The notes under the pieces are model-generated. The model searched no databases. It had not been told where the DNA came from and saw only the letters and a list, made by a program, of their open reading frames with translations. A program made the translations under genes and the position numbers. A stretch of 52,154 nucleotides of DNA, taken from contig NZ_JANUGX010000040.1 of the NCBI RefSeq assembly GCF_024753245.1, positions 1-52,154 on the forward strand, in the 5' to 3' direction. Numbering within the stretch: position 1 is the stretch's first letter; each line of letters starts with the position of its first letter. The DNA is from Massilia norwichensis. Lineage in GTDB: Bacteria; Pseudomonadota; Gammaproteobacteria; Burkholderiales; Burkholderiaceae_D. Below are positions 1 through 9,298 of the stretch, piece by piece.

Positions 1-486
1 TTTTTTTTCGCCCCGATTTTTTGACTGCGCGACTGCCGTTTTTTTGGTGGGGGTGGGGCCCCATGTGAAGTCATGAAGGCGCTGGCGGCGCATGCGTTCG
101 AAAGAATCGATGTAACTGTGACTCATACATATTTATCGACCTTTGTTGAACTTCGCTTTTTATGGCGCCATCTCAGCTATATCATTAATCATTATGCGCT
201 CTTCATACAGCTTCTAGAGGCAACAACATGTAGTTCCGCAGAACCAGCGGCATGTACCCGACAATCGGACAACGCCTTTCATCCTCCATCCAATACGCAT
301 CAATTGATGCTTATCTTCATGCGTTGTCGATATTCGATTTCATGCACATCGCATACGATGACGACTAATTGTTAAATCAAACAAGTAAAAAATCCCAGAA
401 AACCGGATCGACCGGAAGTCGACGGCGATTCGTCATTCCTGCTCGGTGCGGGAAGGGCAAGCGGTCGCTGGCGGGTGCGACGGACG
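1..486. other. Intergenic stretch with no supported gene
   Basis: No convincing gene is visible. The first 60 bases are homopolymer-rich (T and G runs), and about 85-440 is clearly more AT-rich than the rest of the window. An open frame at 73-375 on the plus strand exists, but its translation is rich in Cys, His and Ser, has no recognisable domain and no good ribosome binding site, so I do not call it. The upstream gene context is cut off by the window edge. Confidence 0.5.
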
Positions 487-518
487 AAAAAAAACGGCGC
501 CGGTTGCCCGGCGCCGTT
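487..518 (-). terminator. Rho-independent terminator of the small membrane-protein gene
   Basis: Perfect 11-bp inverted repeat (arms 493-503 and 508-518, GC-rich core CGGCGCCGG) followed, on the minus strand, by an eight-T run (A tract 487-494). It lies 25 bp past the stop codon of the minus-strand gene at 544-783, which supports that gene being real. Confidence 0.85.
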
Positions 519-543
519 CAAGGAGAAAGACGGTAATGAAGGA

Positions 544-783
544 TCAGGAACGCAGCGCGCCCTCGGTAGCGGGCGCCAGGCCCAGCTTGCGGCGTGCGGC
601 CGACGCGTCCTTGGCCGGACGGGGGCGCACCACCAGCACCAGCGCACGGGCGATGCCGATCAGGAGAGGGCGGAAGAACATCAGCACGGCGCCGAGCACG
701 AGCAGTTCGGCCAGGCCGATGGCGAGCTGCGTGAAGGGCACGGCGCTCAGGGGTAGCTGGAACAGGGTGTCGGCGAAAGACAT
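544..783 (-). CDS. Small hydrophobic membrane protein, function unknown
   Basis: The predicted protein has 79 residues. Residues about 12-55 are strongly hydrophobic and could form two short membrane segments or one long hairpin. The C-terminal 25 residues are basic and Ala/Arg-rich and probably cytoplasmic. I recognise no family. Support comes from codon use like its neighbours, the start facing a regulatory-sized gap shared with a divergent LysR gene, and a strong terminator right after the stop. A divergent LysR neighbour often controls such a gene, but that is inference here. Confidence 0.6.
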   Translation of the reverse strand: MSFADTLFQLPLSAVPFTQLAIGLAELLVLGAVLMFFRPLLIGIARALVLVVRPRPAKDASAARRKLGLAPATEGALRS

Positions 784-955
784 GGTGCTAAGGCTCGGTT
801 AAGCGTACGGATGGGTTTGGATGTTAAGGTTCGATGTAACTATAGTGCAACGCAACATATAATTCTAATTACCTTTCCTGATGATCCTTATACTGATCGT
901 GAATGGAAATCGGGTACACTAACTGCCACTGAAAAACGTCGCCCCAACGGATCCC
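784..955. promoter_or_regulatory. Divergent promoter region between the small membrane gene and lysR-type gene
   Basis: This 172-bp AT-rich gap separates two divergent genes. A TATAAT hexamer at 858-863 on the plus strand is a candidate -10 for the LysR gene, about 93 bp before its start; no good -35 is evident. LysR regulators usually bind such divergent gaps, but I could not single out a clear T-N11-A site. Confidence 0.4.
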
Positions 956-1936
956 ATGAGCTTTCTCACGCTTGACCTGAACCTGCTCCGCGTCTTCGAC
1001 GCCGTCATGACCGAGCAAAACCTGACCCGCGCCGCCGGCCATCTGGCGATGACCCAGCCCGCGGTGTCGAACGCCATCAAGCGCCTGCGCGAAAGCCTCG
1101 GCGACGAGCTCCTGATCCGTACCGCCTACGGCGTGAAACCGACGCCGCGCGCCGAAGCGCTGTGGCCGGCCGTGCGCCAGGCGCTGGCCGCGCTGGAAGC
1201 GGCGGTGATGCCGGAAACCTTCGATGTGTCGAAGGCCCAGGCCACGTTCCGCCTGGCGATGGCGGATGCCACGGCGGCGCTGTGGCTGCCCTCGCTGGTA
1301 CGTTCGATTGAAAAGGAAGCGCCGGGGGTGAACATCCGCATGGTGCCGCTGACCACGCGCGAACCGCGGCCGATGCTGCTGCGCGGCGACATCGATCTCG
1401 CGGTCGGCTTCTTCCCCGGCGTGGCGGCCCAGCTGTCGTATGAAACCGGCTCGCCGATCCGCCACGAGCGCCTGTATTCGGGTGAGTATGTGGCGGTAAT
1501 GCGCAAGAACCACCCGCTGGCCAAGGACAAGCTGGAGCTGGACGCCTATTGCAAGGCGGACCATTTATTGGTGAGTTTTTCGGGCCGAGCCCACGGCCTG
1601 GTCGACGAGGCGCTGGCCCAGATCGGTCGCGAACGCCGCATCCTGCTGACCGTGAACCAGTTCTTCACCGCCGGCCGGGTGGTCGCCAATTCCGACCTGG
1701 TGACGGTGCTGCCGCGCCACCTGATCGCCTCGACCGGCGCCGCCGACACCCTGGTGTGGCGCGAACTGCCGTTCCAGTTGCCGGCCGTGCACCTGGACAT
1801 GCTGTGGCACGAACGCGATGGCCGCAGCCCGGCGCACCGCTGGCTGCGCAAGAACCTCGAACAATTGTCGGTGACGGCGCAGAAAACGCTGCCGCAAAAG
1901 TCCGAGATGTCGGAAAAAATGGAGAAGATTGCCTGA
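956..1936 (+). CDS. LysR-family transcriptional regulator
   Basis: The protein is 326 residues, slightly longer than the usual 300. The N-terminal winged helix-turn-helix (residues about 4-62) shows the family pattern: LNLLRVFDAVM, then LTRAAGHLAMTQPAVSNAIKRL, where A-A-x-x-L and Q-P-A-V-S mark the recognition helix. An effector-binding domain covers about 92-300. The ATG at 956 gives the standard N-terminus, but no strong Shine-Dalgarno is seen. The C-terminal tail is lysine-rich (KSEMSEKMEKIA). It is transcribed divergently from the 79-residue membrane-protein gene, the most likely target besides itself. Effector unknown. Confidence 0.93.
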   Translation: MSFLTLDLNLLRVFDAVMTEQNLTRAAGHLAMTQPAVSNAIKRLRESLGDELLIRTAYGVKPTPRAEALWPAVRQALAALEAAVMPETFDVSKAQATFRLAMADATAALWLPSLVRSIEKEAPGVNIRMVPLTTREPRPMLLRGDIDLAVGFFPGVAAQLSYETGSPIRHERLYSGEYVAVMRKNHPLAKDKLELDAYCKADHLLVSFSGRAHGLVDEALAQIGRERRILLTVNQFFTAGRVVANSDLVTVLPRHLIASTGAADTLVWRELPFQLPAVHLDMLWHERDGRSPAHRWLRKNLEQLSVTAQKTLPQKSEMSEKMEKIA

Positions 1937-1982
1937 CCTCGCCCCCGACCTCGCCGGCCGCCTTGGCGGGGGTCCAGGTCGA

Positions 1983-2438
1983 TCACTTGATCGGCAGTTT
2001 GGTGGTGTTCTTGACCTCTTCCATCACCGCATAGGTGTGCGTCTCGCGCACGCCTTTCTGCAGCAGGGTTTTACCGAGGAATTCGCGGTAGGCCGCCATG
2101 TCTTTCACCCGCGCCTTGACCAGGTAATCGAAGCCGCCGGCCACCATGTGGCATTCCAGGACTTCCGGGATCAATTGCACACTCTGCTTGAAGGCGTCGA
2201 ACACTTCCGGGGTGGTGCGATCCAGCACCACTTCGATGAAGACCAGCAGCGACACGTCCAGCAGTTGCGGATTCAGCTGGGCCGTGTAACCCATGATGTA
2301 ACCGGACTCGTGCAGCTTGCGAACCCGCTCCAGGCAGGCGGCGGGGGACAGGTTGACACGCGCAGCCAACTCGACGTTGCTGATGCGGCCGTCGCTCTGC
2401 AACTCGGCAAGGATTTTCTTGCTGATCTTGTCCAGCAT
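1983..2438 (-). CDS. Lrp/AsnC-family regulator, probable regulator of putA
   Basis: The protein is 151 residues, the usual Lrp size. Residues 1-60 are the AsnC-type helix-turn-helix (MLDKISKKIL, then SNVELAARVNLSPAACLERV). Residues about 65-140 are the ligand-sensing RAM domain (GGFDYLVKARVKDMAAY). It is transcribed divergently from putA across a 213-bp gap containing two inverted repeats. Since this putA lacks its own DNA-binding domain, an Lrp-type proline-responsive regulator is the natural alternative, as known for PutR/BkdR-type regulators in other proteobacteria. The function is inferred from family and position. Confidence 0.92.
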   Translation of the reverse strand: MLDKISKKILAELQSDGRISNVELAARVNLSPAACLERVRKLHESGYIMGYTAQLNPQLLDVSLLVFIEVVLDRTTPEVFDAFKQSVQLIPEVLECHMVAGGFDYLVKARVKDMAAYREFLGKTLLQKGVRETHTYAVMEEVKNTTKLPIK

Positions 2439-2651
2439 GTTCTTCGCTCTCCACTATAAATATTATTTGGTCAAATTCTCTCACCAAAAACTATCTATTG
2501 CTAGTCTTCTGTAAAAACAGAATTAATCCAGAAGATTTCCCTCTACAATCGAATTCATGTATCCGTATTTGCAGCTGCGCCGGCCATCCCCGATGGACCG
2601 GCGCTTTGTGCATGTGCGCCCCCTGTTTATTACTTTTTAGCCAGAGTTTTC
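2439..2651. promoter_or_regulatory. lrp-putA divergent regulatory region with inverted repeats and a leader hairpin
   Basis: The gap holds three symmetrical elements. First, TTTGGT (2466-2471) faces ACCAAA (2483-2488) across 11 bases. Second, TTCTGTAAAAACAGAA (2507-2522) is a perfect 6-bp-arm palindrome with a 4-base centre. Third, 2577-2604 is a GC-rich hairpin with 12-bp arms and a one-base bulge in the putA leader. TACAAT (2544-2549) could be the putA -10, which would place the second palindrome at or just upstream of the -35 region. The first two are candidate operators for the Lrp-type regulator; this is inferred from symmetry and place only. Confidence 0.5.
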
Positions 2652-5600
2652 ATGAACATTGCCGCCACCCCGGCCATCACCTTCGTTCCCTTCGACGCCC
2701 TGCAGGCCGAGACCAAACGCGAACAGACGCCGCTGCGCGCCGCGATCACCAGCGCCTACCGCCGCGATGAAACCGCCGCCGTCGAATGGCTGCTCGCGCA
2801 GGGTGCCAGCGCCTCCGCCGACGCCAGGACGCTGGCGCACCGCCTGGTGTCGAGCGTGCGCGAAAAGCGCACCCGCTCGTCGGGCGTGGACGCGCTGATG
2901 CACGAATTCTCGCTGTCCTCGGAAGAGGGCGTGGCGCTGATGTGCCTGGCCGAAGCGCTGCTGCGCATCCCCGATGCGGAGACCGCCGACCGCCTGATCG
3001 CCGACAAGATCAGCCGTGGCGACTGGAAAAAGCACCTGGGTGAATCGCCTTCGCTGTTCGTGAACGCCGCCACCTGGGGCTTGCTCATCACCGGCAAGCT
3101 GGTCTCGAGCAGCAGCGAAAAGGGTCTGGGCGCGGCGCTGACGCGCCTGATCGCGAAGGGCGGCGAGCCACTGATCCGCAAGGGCGTCGACATGGCGATG
3201 CGCATGCTGGGCAACCAGTTCGTGACCGGCCAGACCATCGATGAAGCGCTCAAGAACAGCCGCGAGAACGAAACCCGCGGCTATCGCTACTCCTACGACA
3301 TGCTGGGCGAAGCGGCGCTGACCGAAGTCGATGCCGAAAATTACTACGCATCCTACGAAGCGGCGATCCACGCGATCGGCCGTGCTTCGAACGGCCGCGG
3401 CATCAAGGACGGCCCGGGCATCTCGATCAAATTGTCGGCGCTGCACCCGAGATACAGCCGCGCGCAGTACGCGCGCGTGATGGGCGAGTTGCTGCCGCGC
3501 GTGCGCAAGCTGGTGCTGCTGGCCAAGCAGTACAACATCGGCATCAACATCGACGCCGAGGAAGCCGACCGCCTCGAGATTTCGCTCGACATGCTGGAAG
3601 CGCTCGCGTTCGACGCCGAACTGGCCGGCTTCGAAGGTATCGGCCTGGTGGTGCAGGCTTATCAAAAACGCTGCCCCTTCGTGATCGACTTCGTGGTCGA
3701 CCTGGCGCGCCGCAGCGGCCGGAAATTCATGGTACGCCTGGTCAAGGGCGCGTATTGGGATGCCGAGATCAAGCGCGCCCAGGTCGACGGCTTGTCCGGC
3801 TACCCGGTGTACACGCGCAAGGTCTACACCGACGTGTCCTACCTCACCTGCGCCAAAAAACTGCTGGCGGCGACCGACGTCATCTACGCGCAGTTCGCCA
3901 CCCACAATGCCCACACCCTGTCCGTGATCTACACCTGGGCCAAGGCGGACGGCGTCTCGAACTACGAGTTCCAGTGCCTGCACGGCATGGGCGAAACCTT
4001 GTACGACCAGGTCGTCGGCGCCGGCAACCTGGGCAAAGCCTGCCGCATCTACGCGCCGGTCGGTTCGCACGAAACGCTGCTGGCCTACCTGGTGCGCCGC
4101 CTGCTGGAAAACGGCGCCAACTCGTCCTTCGTGAACCAGATCGTCGACGAGAGCGTGCCGATCGACACCCTGCTGGCCGATCCGTTCGAGCAGGCGCGCG
4201 CCGCCCGCGGCCTGCCGCACCCGCGCATTCCACTGCCTGTGAACATGTTCGGCGCCGGCCGCCAGAATTCCGCCGGCCTCGACCTGGCCAACGAAAACGT
4301 GCTGCGCGACCTGGCCGATGCCCTCGGCGCCCCGCGCCACTACCTGGCAGCGCCACTGGTCGACGGTCCGCTCGAAGCCGTCGGCGCGATCAACGTGCTC
4401 AATCCGGCGCAGTCGGCCGATATCGTCGGCCAGGTGACCGAAGCGACGATCGGCGATGTCGACACCGCGCTGCAGGCGGCGCAAACCGCGTTCCCGGCCT
4501 GGGAGGGACTCGGCGCCGATGCCCGCGCCGACATCGTTGCCAAAGTCGGCGACCTGTTCGAGCAAAACATGGCCGAGCTGATGGCGCTGGCCGTGCGTGA
4601 AGCCGGCAAGTCGCTGCCGAATGCGATCGCCGAGATCCGCGAGGCGGTCGACTTCCTGCGCTACTACGCGGCCGAAATCCGCGAAGAGGGCGGCGCCAGG
4701 GCGCTGGGCGCGGTGACCTGCATCAGCCCGTGGAACTTCCCGCTGGCGATTTTCACGGGCCAGGTCGCCGCGGCACTGGCCGCCGGCAACGTGGTGCTGG
4801 CCAAGCCGGCCGAGCAGACCCCCTTGATCGCGCACCGCGCCGTGCAACTGTTCCATGAAGCCGGGGTGCCGGCGGGTGCGCTGCAACTGCTGCCGGGCCG
4901 CGGCGAGACCGTCGGCGCCGCGCTGACTGCCGATCCGCGCGTAAAGGCCGTAATCTTTACCGGCTCGACCGAAGTCGCCCAGCTGATCAACCGCACGCTG
5001 GCCAAGCGCGCGGTCGACGAGGGCTGCGATATCCCCCTGATTGCGGAGACCGGCGGCCAGAACGCACTGATCGTCGATTCCTCGGCGCTGCCGGAGCAGG
5101 TGGTGCAGGACGTGCTGTCGTCCGCTTTCGACAGCGCCGGCCAGCGCTGCTCGGCGCTGCGCGTGCTGTTCCTGCAGGAAGACATTGCCGATAAAACCAT
5201 CAAAATGCTCAAGGGCGCGATGCAGGAATTGCGCGTCGGCGTGCCGGACCGCCTGGCCACCGATATCGGCCCGGTGATCGACCGCGAAGCGCAGCAGAAC
5301 CTGCTGGGCCACATCGAGCGTACGAAAGCCAGCGCCAGGCAGTATTTCGCGCTCGAGCTGCCGGCCGACCTGCAGGCGCAGGGCACCTTCGTGCCGCCGA
5401 CCGTGCTCGAAATCGGTTCGATGGCTGAACTGCAGCGCGAAGTCTTCGGTCCGGTGCTGCACATCGTGCGTTACCGCCGTGCGGACCTGGGCAAGGTGGT
5501 CGACACCATCAACGCGACCGGCTATGGCCTCACCCTGGGCATCCACTCGCGCATCGACGAGACCATCGATTTCATCACGGCGCGCGCCCATGTCGGCAAC

Positions 5601-6299
5601 ATCTACGTGAACCGGAATATCGTCGGCGCCGTGGTTGGCGTGCAGCCTTTCGGCGGCGAGGGTAAATCCGGCACCGGTCCGAAAGCCGGCGGCCCGCTCT
5701 ACCTGAAGCGCCTGCAAAAGAATGCGCTGCCGCTGCTGCAGCGTGCACGCCACAGCAATGCCGCACTCGACGCCCTGCTGGGCTGGATGCAGGCGCACGG
5801 TCACGGCGACATCGCCGTGCTGGCCGAGGGCTACACCACCACCACGCTGGACGGCGTGCGCATCGACTTGCCAGGCCCGACCGGCGAGCGCAACGAGCTC
5901 GGCTTCACGCCGCGCGGCACGATCCTGTGCGCAGCGGGCGACGTGAAGGGTGTGTTGAACCAGCTGGCGGCGGTACTGGTCACCGGCAACCGCGCACTGG
6001 TGTTGGCCGATGCGCGCGACCAGGTGCTGGGCAGCCTGCCGGCAGAGGTCAAGGAGCGCGTGCGCTTCATCGGCGAAGCGGAACTGGGCAATGCCGAGAT
6101 CCAGATGGCGCTGGTGGAAAGCGGCGTCAAAGGCCAGCTGCAGGTGAAACTGGCGGCGCGTCAGGGCGCCATCGTCGGCATCGTCGATACCCGGCCGGGC
6201 GAGGCGGTCGCCCTGTGGCGGCTGGTGGCGGAACGGGCCTTGTGCGTCAACACGACCGCCGCTGGCGGTAACGCAAGCCTGATGACGCTGGGCTTGTAA
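2652..6299 (+). CDS. putA: Bifunctional proline dehydrogenase / P5C dehydrogenase PutA
   Basis: Oxidises proline to pyrroline-5-carboxylate with FAD, then glutamate semialdehyde to glutamate with NAD. The protein is 1215 residues. The proline dehydrogenase barrel lies in about 130-470 (FMVRLVKGAYWDAEIK near 360 is typical). The aldehyde dehydrogenase domain covers about 500-990, with Glu799 in AETGGQ and the catalytic Cys833 in GQRCSALR. A C-terminal region of about 200 residues follows, as in long PutA types. The N-terminus starts directly in the alpha-helical arm: the ribbon-helix-helix repressor domain of trifunctional PutA (about 1320 residues in E. coli) is missing. A terminator follows, then ald. 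Confidence 0.97.
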   Translation: MNIAATPAITFVPFDALQAETKREQTPLRAAITSAYRRDETAAVEWLLAQGASASADARTLAHRLVSSVREKRTRSSGVDALMHEFSLSSEEGVALMCLAEALLRIPDAETADRLIADKISRGDWKKHLGESPSLFVNAATWGLLITGKLVSSSSEKGLGAALTRLIAKGGEPLIRKGVDMAMRMLGNQFVTGQTIDEALKNSRENETRGYRYSYDMLGEAALTEVDAENYYASYEAAIHAIGRASNGRGIKDGPGISIKLSALHPRYSRAQYARVMGELLPRVRKLVLLAKQYNIGINIDAEEADRLEISLDMLEALAFDAELAGFEGIGLVVQAYQKRCPFVIDFVVDLARRSGRKFMVRLVKGAYWDAEIKRAQVDGLSGYPVYTRKVYTDVSYLTCAKKLLAATDVIYAQFATHNAHTLSVIYTWAKADGVSNYEFQCLHGMGETLYDQVVGAGNLGKACRIYAPVGSHETLLAYLVRRLLENGANSSFVNQIVDESVPIDTLLADPFEQARAARGLPHPRIPLPVNMFGAGRQNSAGLDLANENVLRDLADALGAPRHYLAAPLVDGPLEAVGAINVLNPAQSADIVGQVTEATIGDVDTALQAAQTAFPAWEGLGADARADIVAKVGDLFEQNMAELMALAVREAGKSLPNAIAEIREAVDFLRYYAAEIREEGGARALGAVTCISPWNFPLAIFTGQVAAALAAGNVVLAKPAEQTPLIAHRAVQLFHEAGVPAGALQLLPGRGETVGAALTADPRVKAVIFTGSTEVAQLINRTLAKRAVDEGCDIPLIAETGGQNALIVDSSALPEQVVQDVLSSAFDSAGQRCSALRVLFLQEDIADKTIKMLKGAMQELRVGVPDRLATDIGPVIDREAQQNLLGHIERTKASARQYFALELPADLQAQGTFVPPTVLEIGSMAELQREVFGPVLHIVRYRRADLGKVVDTINATGYGLTLGIHSRIDETIDFITARAHVGNIYVNRNIVGAVVGVQPFGGEGKSGTGPKAGGPLYLKRLQKNALPLLQRARHSNAALDALLGWMQAHGHGDIAVLAEGYTTTTLDGVRIDLPGPTGERNELGFTPRGTILCAAGDVKGVLNQLAAVLVTGNRALVLADARDQVLGSLPAEVKERVRFIGEAELGNAEIQMALVESGVKGQLQVKLAARQGAIVGIVDTRPGEAVALWRLVAERALCVNTTAAGGNASLMTLGL

Positions 6300-6315
6300 T
6301 CATAAGAAGAAACGA

Positions 6316-6337
6316 CCGGGGCGCTTGCCCCGGTTTT
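6316..6337 (+). terminator. Rho-independent terminator after putA
   Basis: Perfect 7-bp stem CCGGGGC/GCCCCGG with a GCTT loop, followed by TTTT. It sits 17 bp after the putA stop and before ald, so putA and ald are probably separate transcripts or only partly coupled. Confidence 0.8.
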
Positions 6338-6383
6338 CACATGTGCAGTCGTTTTGAGTTGTTCAACTTGGAGGTAGACAAAC

Positions 6384-7499
6384 ATGTTAGTTGGCGTTCC
6401 GAAGGAAATCAAAAACCATGAATACCGGGTCGGCCTGACCCCAGCCAGCGTGCGTGAACTGGTGGCGCGTGGGCACCAGGTGCTGGTGCAGGCCGGTGCC
6501 GGTCTCGAAATCGGGCTGTTGGATGAGCAGTATGTCGCGGCGGGCGCCGGCATCGTTGCCGGCGCGAAGGAGATCTTCGAACGCGCCGACATGATCGTGA
6601 AGGTCAAGGAACCGCAGCCGCAGGAATGCGCGATGCTGCGCGAGGGCCAGATCCTGTACACCTATTTGCACCTGGCGCCGGATCCGGAGCAAACCGCGGC
6701 GCTGGTCAAGTCGGGCGCCATCTGCATCGCCTACGAAACCATCACCGGGCCGGGCGGCGGCTTGCCGCTGCTGGCGCCGATGAGCGAAGTGGCGGGGCGC
6801 ATGGCCATCCAGGCCGGCGCCAGCCACCTGGAAAAATCGAAAGGCGGCATGGGCTTGCTGCTGGGTGGCGTACCGGGTGTGGCGCCGGGTCACGTGGTGA
6901 TCATCGGCGCCGGGGTGGTCGGCACGAATGCGCTGCAGATGGCGGTCGGCACTGGCGCCCGGGTGACGGTGCTCGATAAAAACATCGACCGCCTGCGCCA
7001 GCTCGACCTGGTCTACGGCAACCGGATCACGACCCTGTATTCGAACGCCCATGCGCTCGAGGAAGCGGTGGTCTCGAGCGACCTGGTGATCGGTGGCGTG
7101 CTGGTGCCGGGCGCGGCGGCACCGAAGCTGGTGACGCGCGACATGGTCTCGCGCATGAAGAAGGGGGCGGTGGTGGTCGACGTCGCGATCGACCAGGGCG
7201 GCTGCTTCGAGACTTCGCATGCGACCACGCACGCCGATCCAACCTTCATGGTCGACGGCGTGGTGCACTATTGCGTGGCGAACATGCCAGGCGCAGTGGC
7301 GCGAACCTCGACCTTCGCCCTGAACAACGCCACCATCGCGCATGCGGTGGCGCTGGCGAACAAGGGCTGGCGCCAGGCGCTGCGCGAGGATCCGCACCTG
7401 AAGAACGGTTTGAACGTCTGCCAGGGCAAGGTCACCTACGCGGCCGTGGCGAAAGACTTGGGCTACGACTACGTGCCGGCCGATACCTTACTGGCCTGA
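6384..7499 (+). CDS. ald: Alanine dehydrogenase
   Basis: Catalyses reversible NAD-dependent deamination of L-alanine to pyruvate and ammonia. The protein is 371 residues, the family norm. The N-terminus MLVGVPKEIKNHEYRVGLTP is the classic signature. Lys75 (VKVKEPQ) and His96 (YLHLAPD) match the known substrate-binding residues of the family. The Rossmann motif GAGVVGTNA lies near 173-181. Start ATG is preceded by GGAGG. Lying behind putA, it fits amino-acid catabolism feeding the TCA cycle. Its last 12 bases overlap the end of the convergent nucleosidase gene. Confidence 0.97.
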   Translation: MLVGVPKEIKNHEYRVGLTPASVRELVARGHQVLVQAGAGLEIGLLDEQYVAAGAGIVAGAKEIFERADMIVKVKEPQPQECAMLREGQILYTYLHLAPDPEQTAALVKSGAICIAYETITGPGGGLPLLAPMSEVAGRMAIQAGASHLEKSKGGMGLLLGGVPGVAPGHVVIIGAGVVGTNALQMAVGTGARVTVLDKNIDRLRQLDLVYGNRITTLYSNAHALEEAVVSSDLVIGGVLVPGAAAPKLVTRDMVSRMKKGAVVVDVAIDQGGCFETSHATTHADPTFMVDGVVHYCVANMPGAVARTSTFALNNATIAHAVALANKGWRQALREDPHLKNGLNVCQGKVTYAAVAKDLGYDYVPADTLLA

Positions 7500-8249
7500 G
7501 CGGCCTGAACAGAACTGCCTGACCACATAAAAGGCATATTGCGCGGCCACCGACTTCACGAAACGCATGAAGTCAGTGGCCGCGTTTTCGTTGGCGTTGT
7601 CGGAAATCGTGCGGATCACGCCGAACGGGATGCCGAGCTCGAAACACACCTGTGCCACCGCGGCGCCTTCCATTTCCACCGCCAGCAAACCCGGCAGAGC
7701 CCCGCCAAGGGCCTGGATACGCTCTCTGTGGTTGACGAACTGGTCGCCGCTGGCGATGAGACCACGGTGCACACGCGGCGCGTGGAGCGCGAATGCGGCC
7801 CTTTCCTGGGGATCGATGGCTTTTTCCAGCTCGAGTTCGATAAACCGCTGGGCCGCGTGACTCAGCGCCAGCGCCAACTGGCGATCGCTCGCGAAATGGC
7901 TGAGTCCCGTCAGCGGCACTTCGTAACGCGGAAACAGCGGACTCGCATCCATGTCGTGCTGGACCAGGTTTTCCGCCACCACGATGTCGCCAACCCGCAC
8001 CGATGGGTCGCCAGAACCAGCGACACCCGTAAACAGGATGTGGGTAACACCGAACTTCTCCACAAGCGTGGTGGCTGTCATGGCAGCGGCAACCTTGCCA
8101 ATACGCGATAAAACGCACACAGCGTCGATTTCCCAGAGTTGTCCTGTCCAGTACTCACGCATACCGTGGATGAGCTTGTAGGGCTTCTGCATGGCCTCCA
8201 CGAGCCCCTGCTGTTCTTCGTGCAAAGCGCTGATGATCCCTAATCGCAT
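7488..8249 (-). CDS. 5'-methylthioadenosine/S-adenosylhomocysteine nucleosidase-like protein
   Basis: Belongs to the PNP/UDP phosphorylase superfamily, MtnN branch: hydrolyses MTA or SAH to adenine and the thioribosyl product. The protein is 253 residues, longer than the roughly 232 of E. coli MtnN. Visible marks are MRLGIISALHEEQ at the start (Glu12 region), FTGVAGSGDP (nucleoside-binding glycine loop), VEMEGAAVAQ with Glu194, and the general acid Asp217 in TISDNAN. An insertion around 120-150 accounts for the extra length. Its stop overlaps the convergent ald end by 12 bp, and its start opens onto the DnaA-box region. Confidence 0.9.
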   Translation of the reverse strand: MRLGIISALHEEQQGLVEAMQKPYKLIHGMREYWTGQLWEIDAVCVLSRIGKVAAAMTATTLVEKFGVTHILFTGVAGSGDPSVRVGDIVVAENLVQHDMDASPLFPRYEVPLTGLSHFASDRQLALALSHAAQRFIELELEKAIDPQERAAFALHAPRVHRGLIASGDQFVNHRERIQALGGALPGLLAVEMEGAAVAQVCFELGIPFGVIRTISDNANENAATDFMRFVKSVAAQYAFYVVRQFCSGRSGQ

Positions 8250-8318
8250 GTTTTTCTCGTCCTGGATGGTCTTGAAGGCCGTTCGGCTGTTCGCACGGCG
8301 CGGTTTTACAGCCCAGTG

Positions 8319-8544
8319 TTTTAATAAAACAAGATGTATATAAAAACTGGTAGTAGATAGTAAACGCGGACTCTGCTGTGGATAAGAAGCGTTTTGTCTA
8401 CAGCATCAACGGTTTACGTGCGTCTGGATGCGCTGGAAAAGCATTGTATCCAAGCTGAACCGATCTTGGACAAAAGCAGCTCAAGCAGCAAAAAAGTGGC
8501 TTCTACACATTTGCTGCTGTGGATATGCAGGCGTTTTTCCACAG
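8319..8544 (+). repeat. Origin-like module 1
   Basis: AT-rich stretch 8319-8350, then trio-like TAGTAGATAGTAAAC (8351-8365), a GC-rich spacer, DnaA box TGTGGATAA (8377-8385), a weak inverted box TTGTCTACA (8394-8402), and GTTTACGTG (8412-8420). The second pair is TGTGGATAT (8518-8526) with TTTTCCACA (8535-8543). It has the best AT-rich element of the three modules but the poorest second box. Confidence 0.75.
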
Positions 8545-8802
8545 ACGCTGCAGTTTTGCAGGCATTGATGGCGCTGAACTTGTCGATTTGCATACCTTGC
8601 AGCGATCAGTCGCTGGCGATTCAGTGGTCACCAACAAGGCTGGCAGACAGCCAACTTTCTTCCTTGCGCCAACCTTGGCGCTTCCACTTTCTTCCTGAAG
8701 ACAAAAAAACGCGTGCGCCGTGTTGGCTTTCGCTTCGGCTGCGTTCGGTTTTCAATGCCCAGCTCGAGGTTTTCCACGCGCAGCCGCTTCTTTGTATTAG
8801 TT

Positions 8803-9019
8803 AACTTGTAGAGATATATAAATTGGTAGTGATAGTAAACGCCTGCCGTTCTGTGGATAAGACGAATTTTCTCCACAAGCTCAAGGGTTTACGTGGCTTC
8901 CAAACGCCTGAACAAGGCTTGCTTTTGAAGAGGACGTTAACTGAACAAAAAAACGGCAGTGGGCAAGTTGCACGGTTTCGCACATTCGATCCTGTGGATA
9001 TGCATGGGCTTGTCCACAG
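8803..9019 (+). repeat. Origin-like module 2
   Basis: AT-rich GAGATATATAAATTGG (8812-8826 area), trio-like TAGTGATAGTAAAC (8827-8840), box TGTGGATAA (8852-8860), inverted TTCTCCACA (8869-8877), GTTTACGTG (8887-8895), then the second pair TGTGGATAT (8993-9001) and TTGTCCACA (9010-9018). Internal distances equal those of module 1 to the base. It shares GTTTCGCACA before the second pair with module 3 but not with module 1. Confidence 0.75.
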
Positions 9020-9298
9020 TGGCGGCAAGTTGACCGGCTTCCCGGCTGTTTTCGGAGCCGTTTTGCAAGCTTCACCCTGGTTGGTGGCCGCCGGCAGGGT
9101 AGGCACCTGGTTCTTGGCCGGCATGAAGTCCTTGCCGAAGTCGAAATTTTTTTTTGCGTGGGCAGGAAAGCAGCAAAACCGTCCAGGCGCTGTCGTCGAC
9201 GTCGCCAAGCGGTCCGGGCGTCAGCCCATCCGAAGTCGACATTTTTTTTTCGGCGAGGCCGCGAAAACGAAACGCGTCGCCAGGTTTACAACCAAAAG

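Noticed and set aside
73..375. 100-residue open frame at the window start
   Set aside because: No domain, odd composition, no clear ribosome binding site, and it lies in an AT-rich non-coding-looking stretch.
2637..5804. 1055-residue open frame on the minus strand
   Set aside because: It is fully antisense to putA, is rich in Arg, Gln, His and Gly with no domain, and arises from the high GC at third codon positions.
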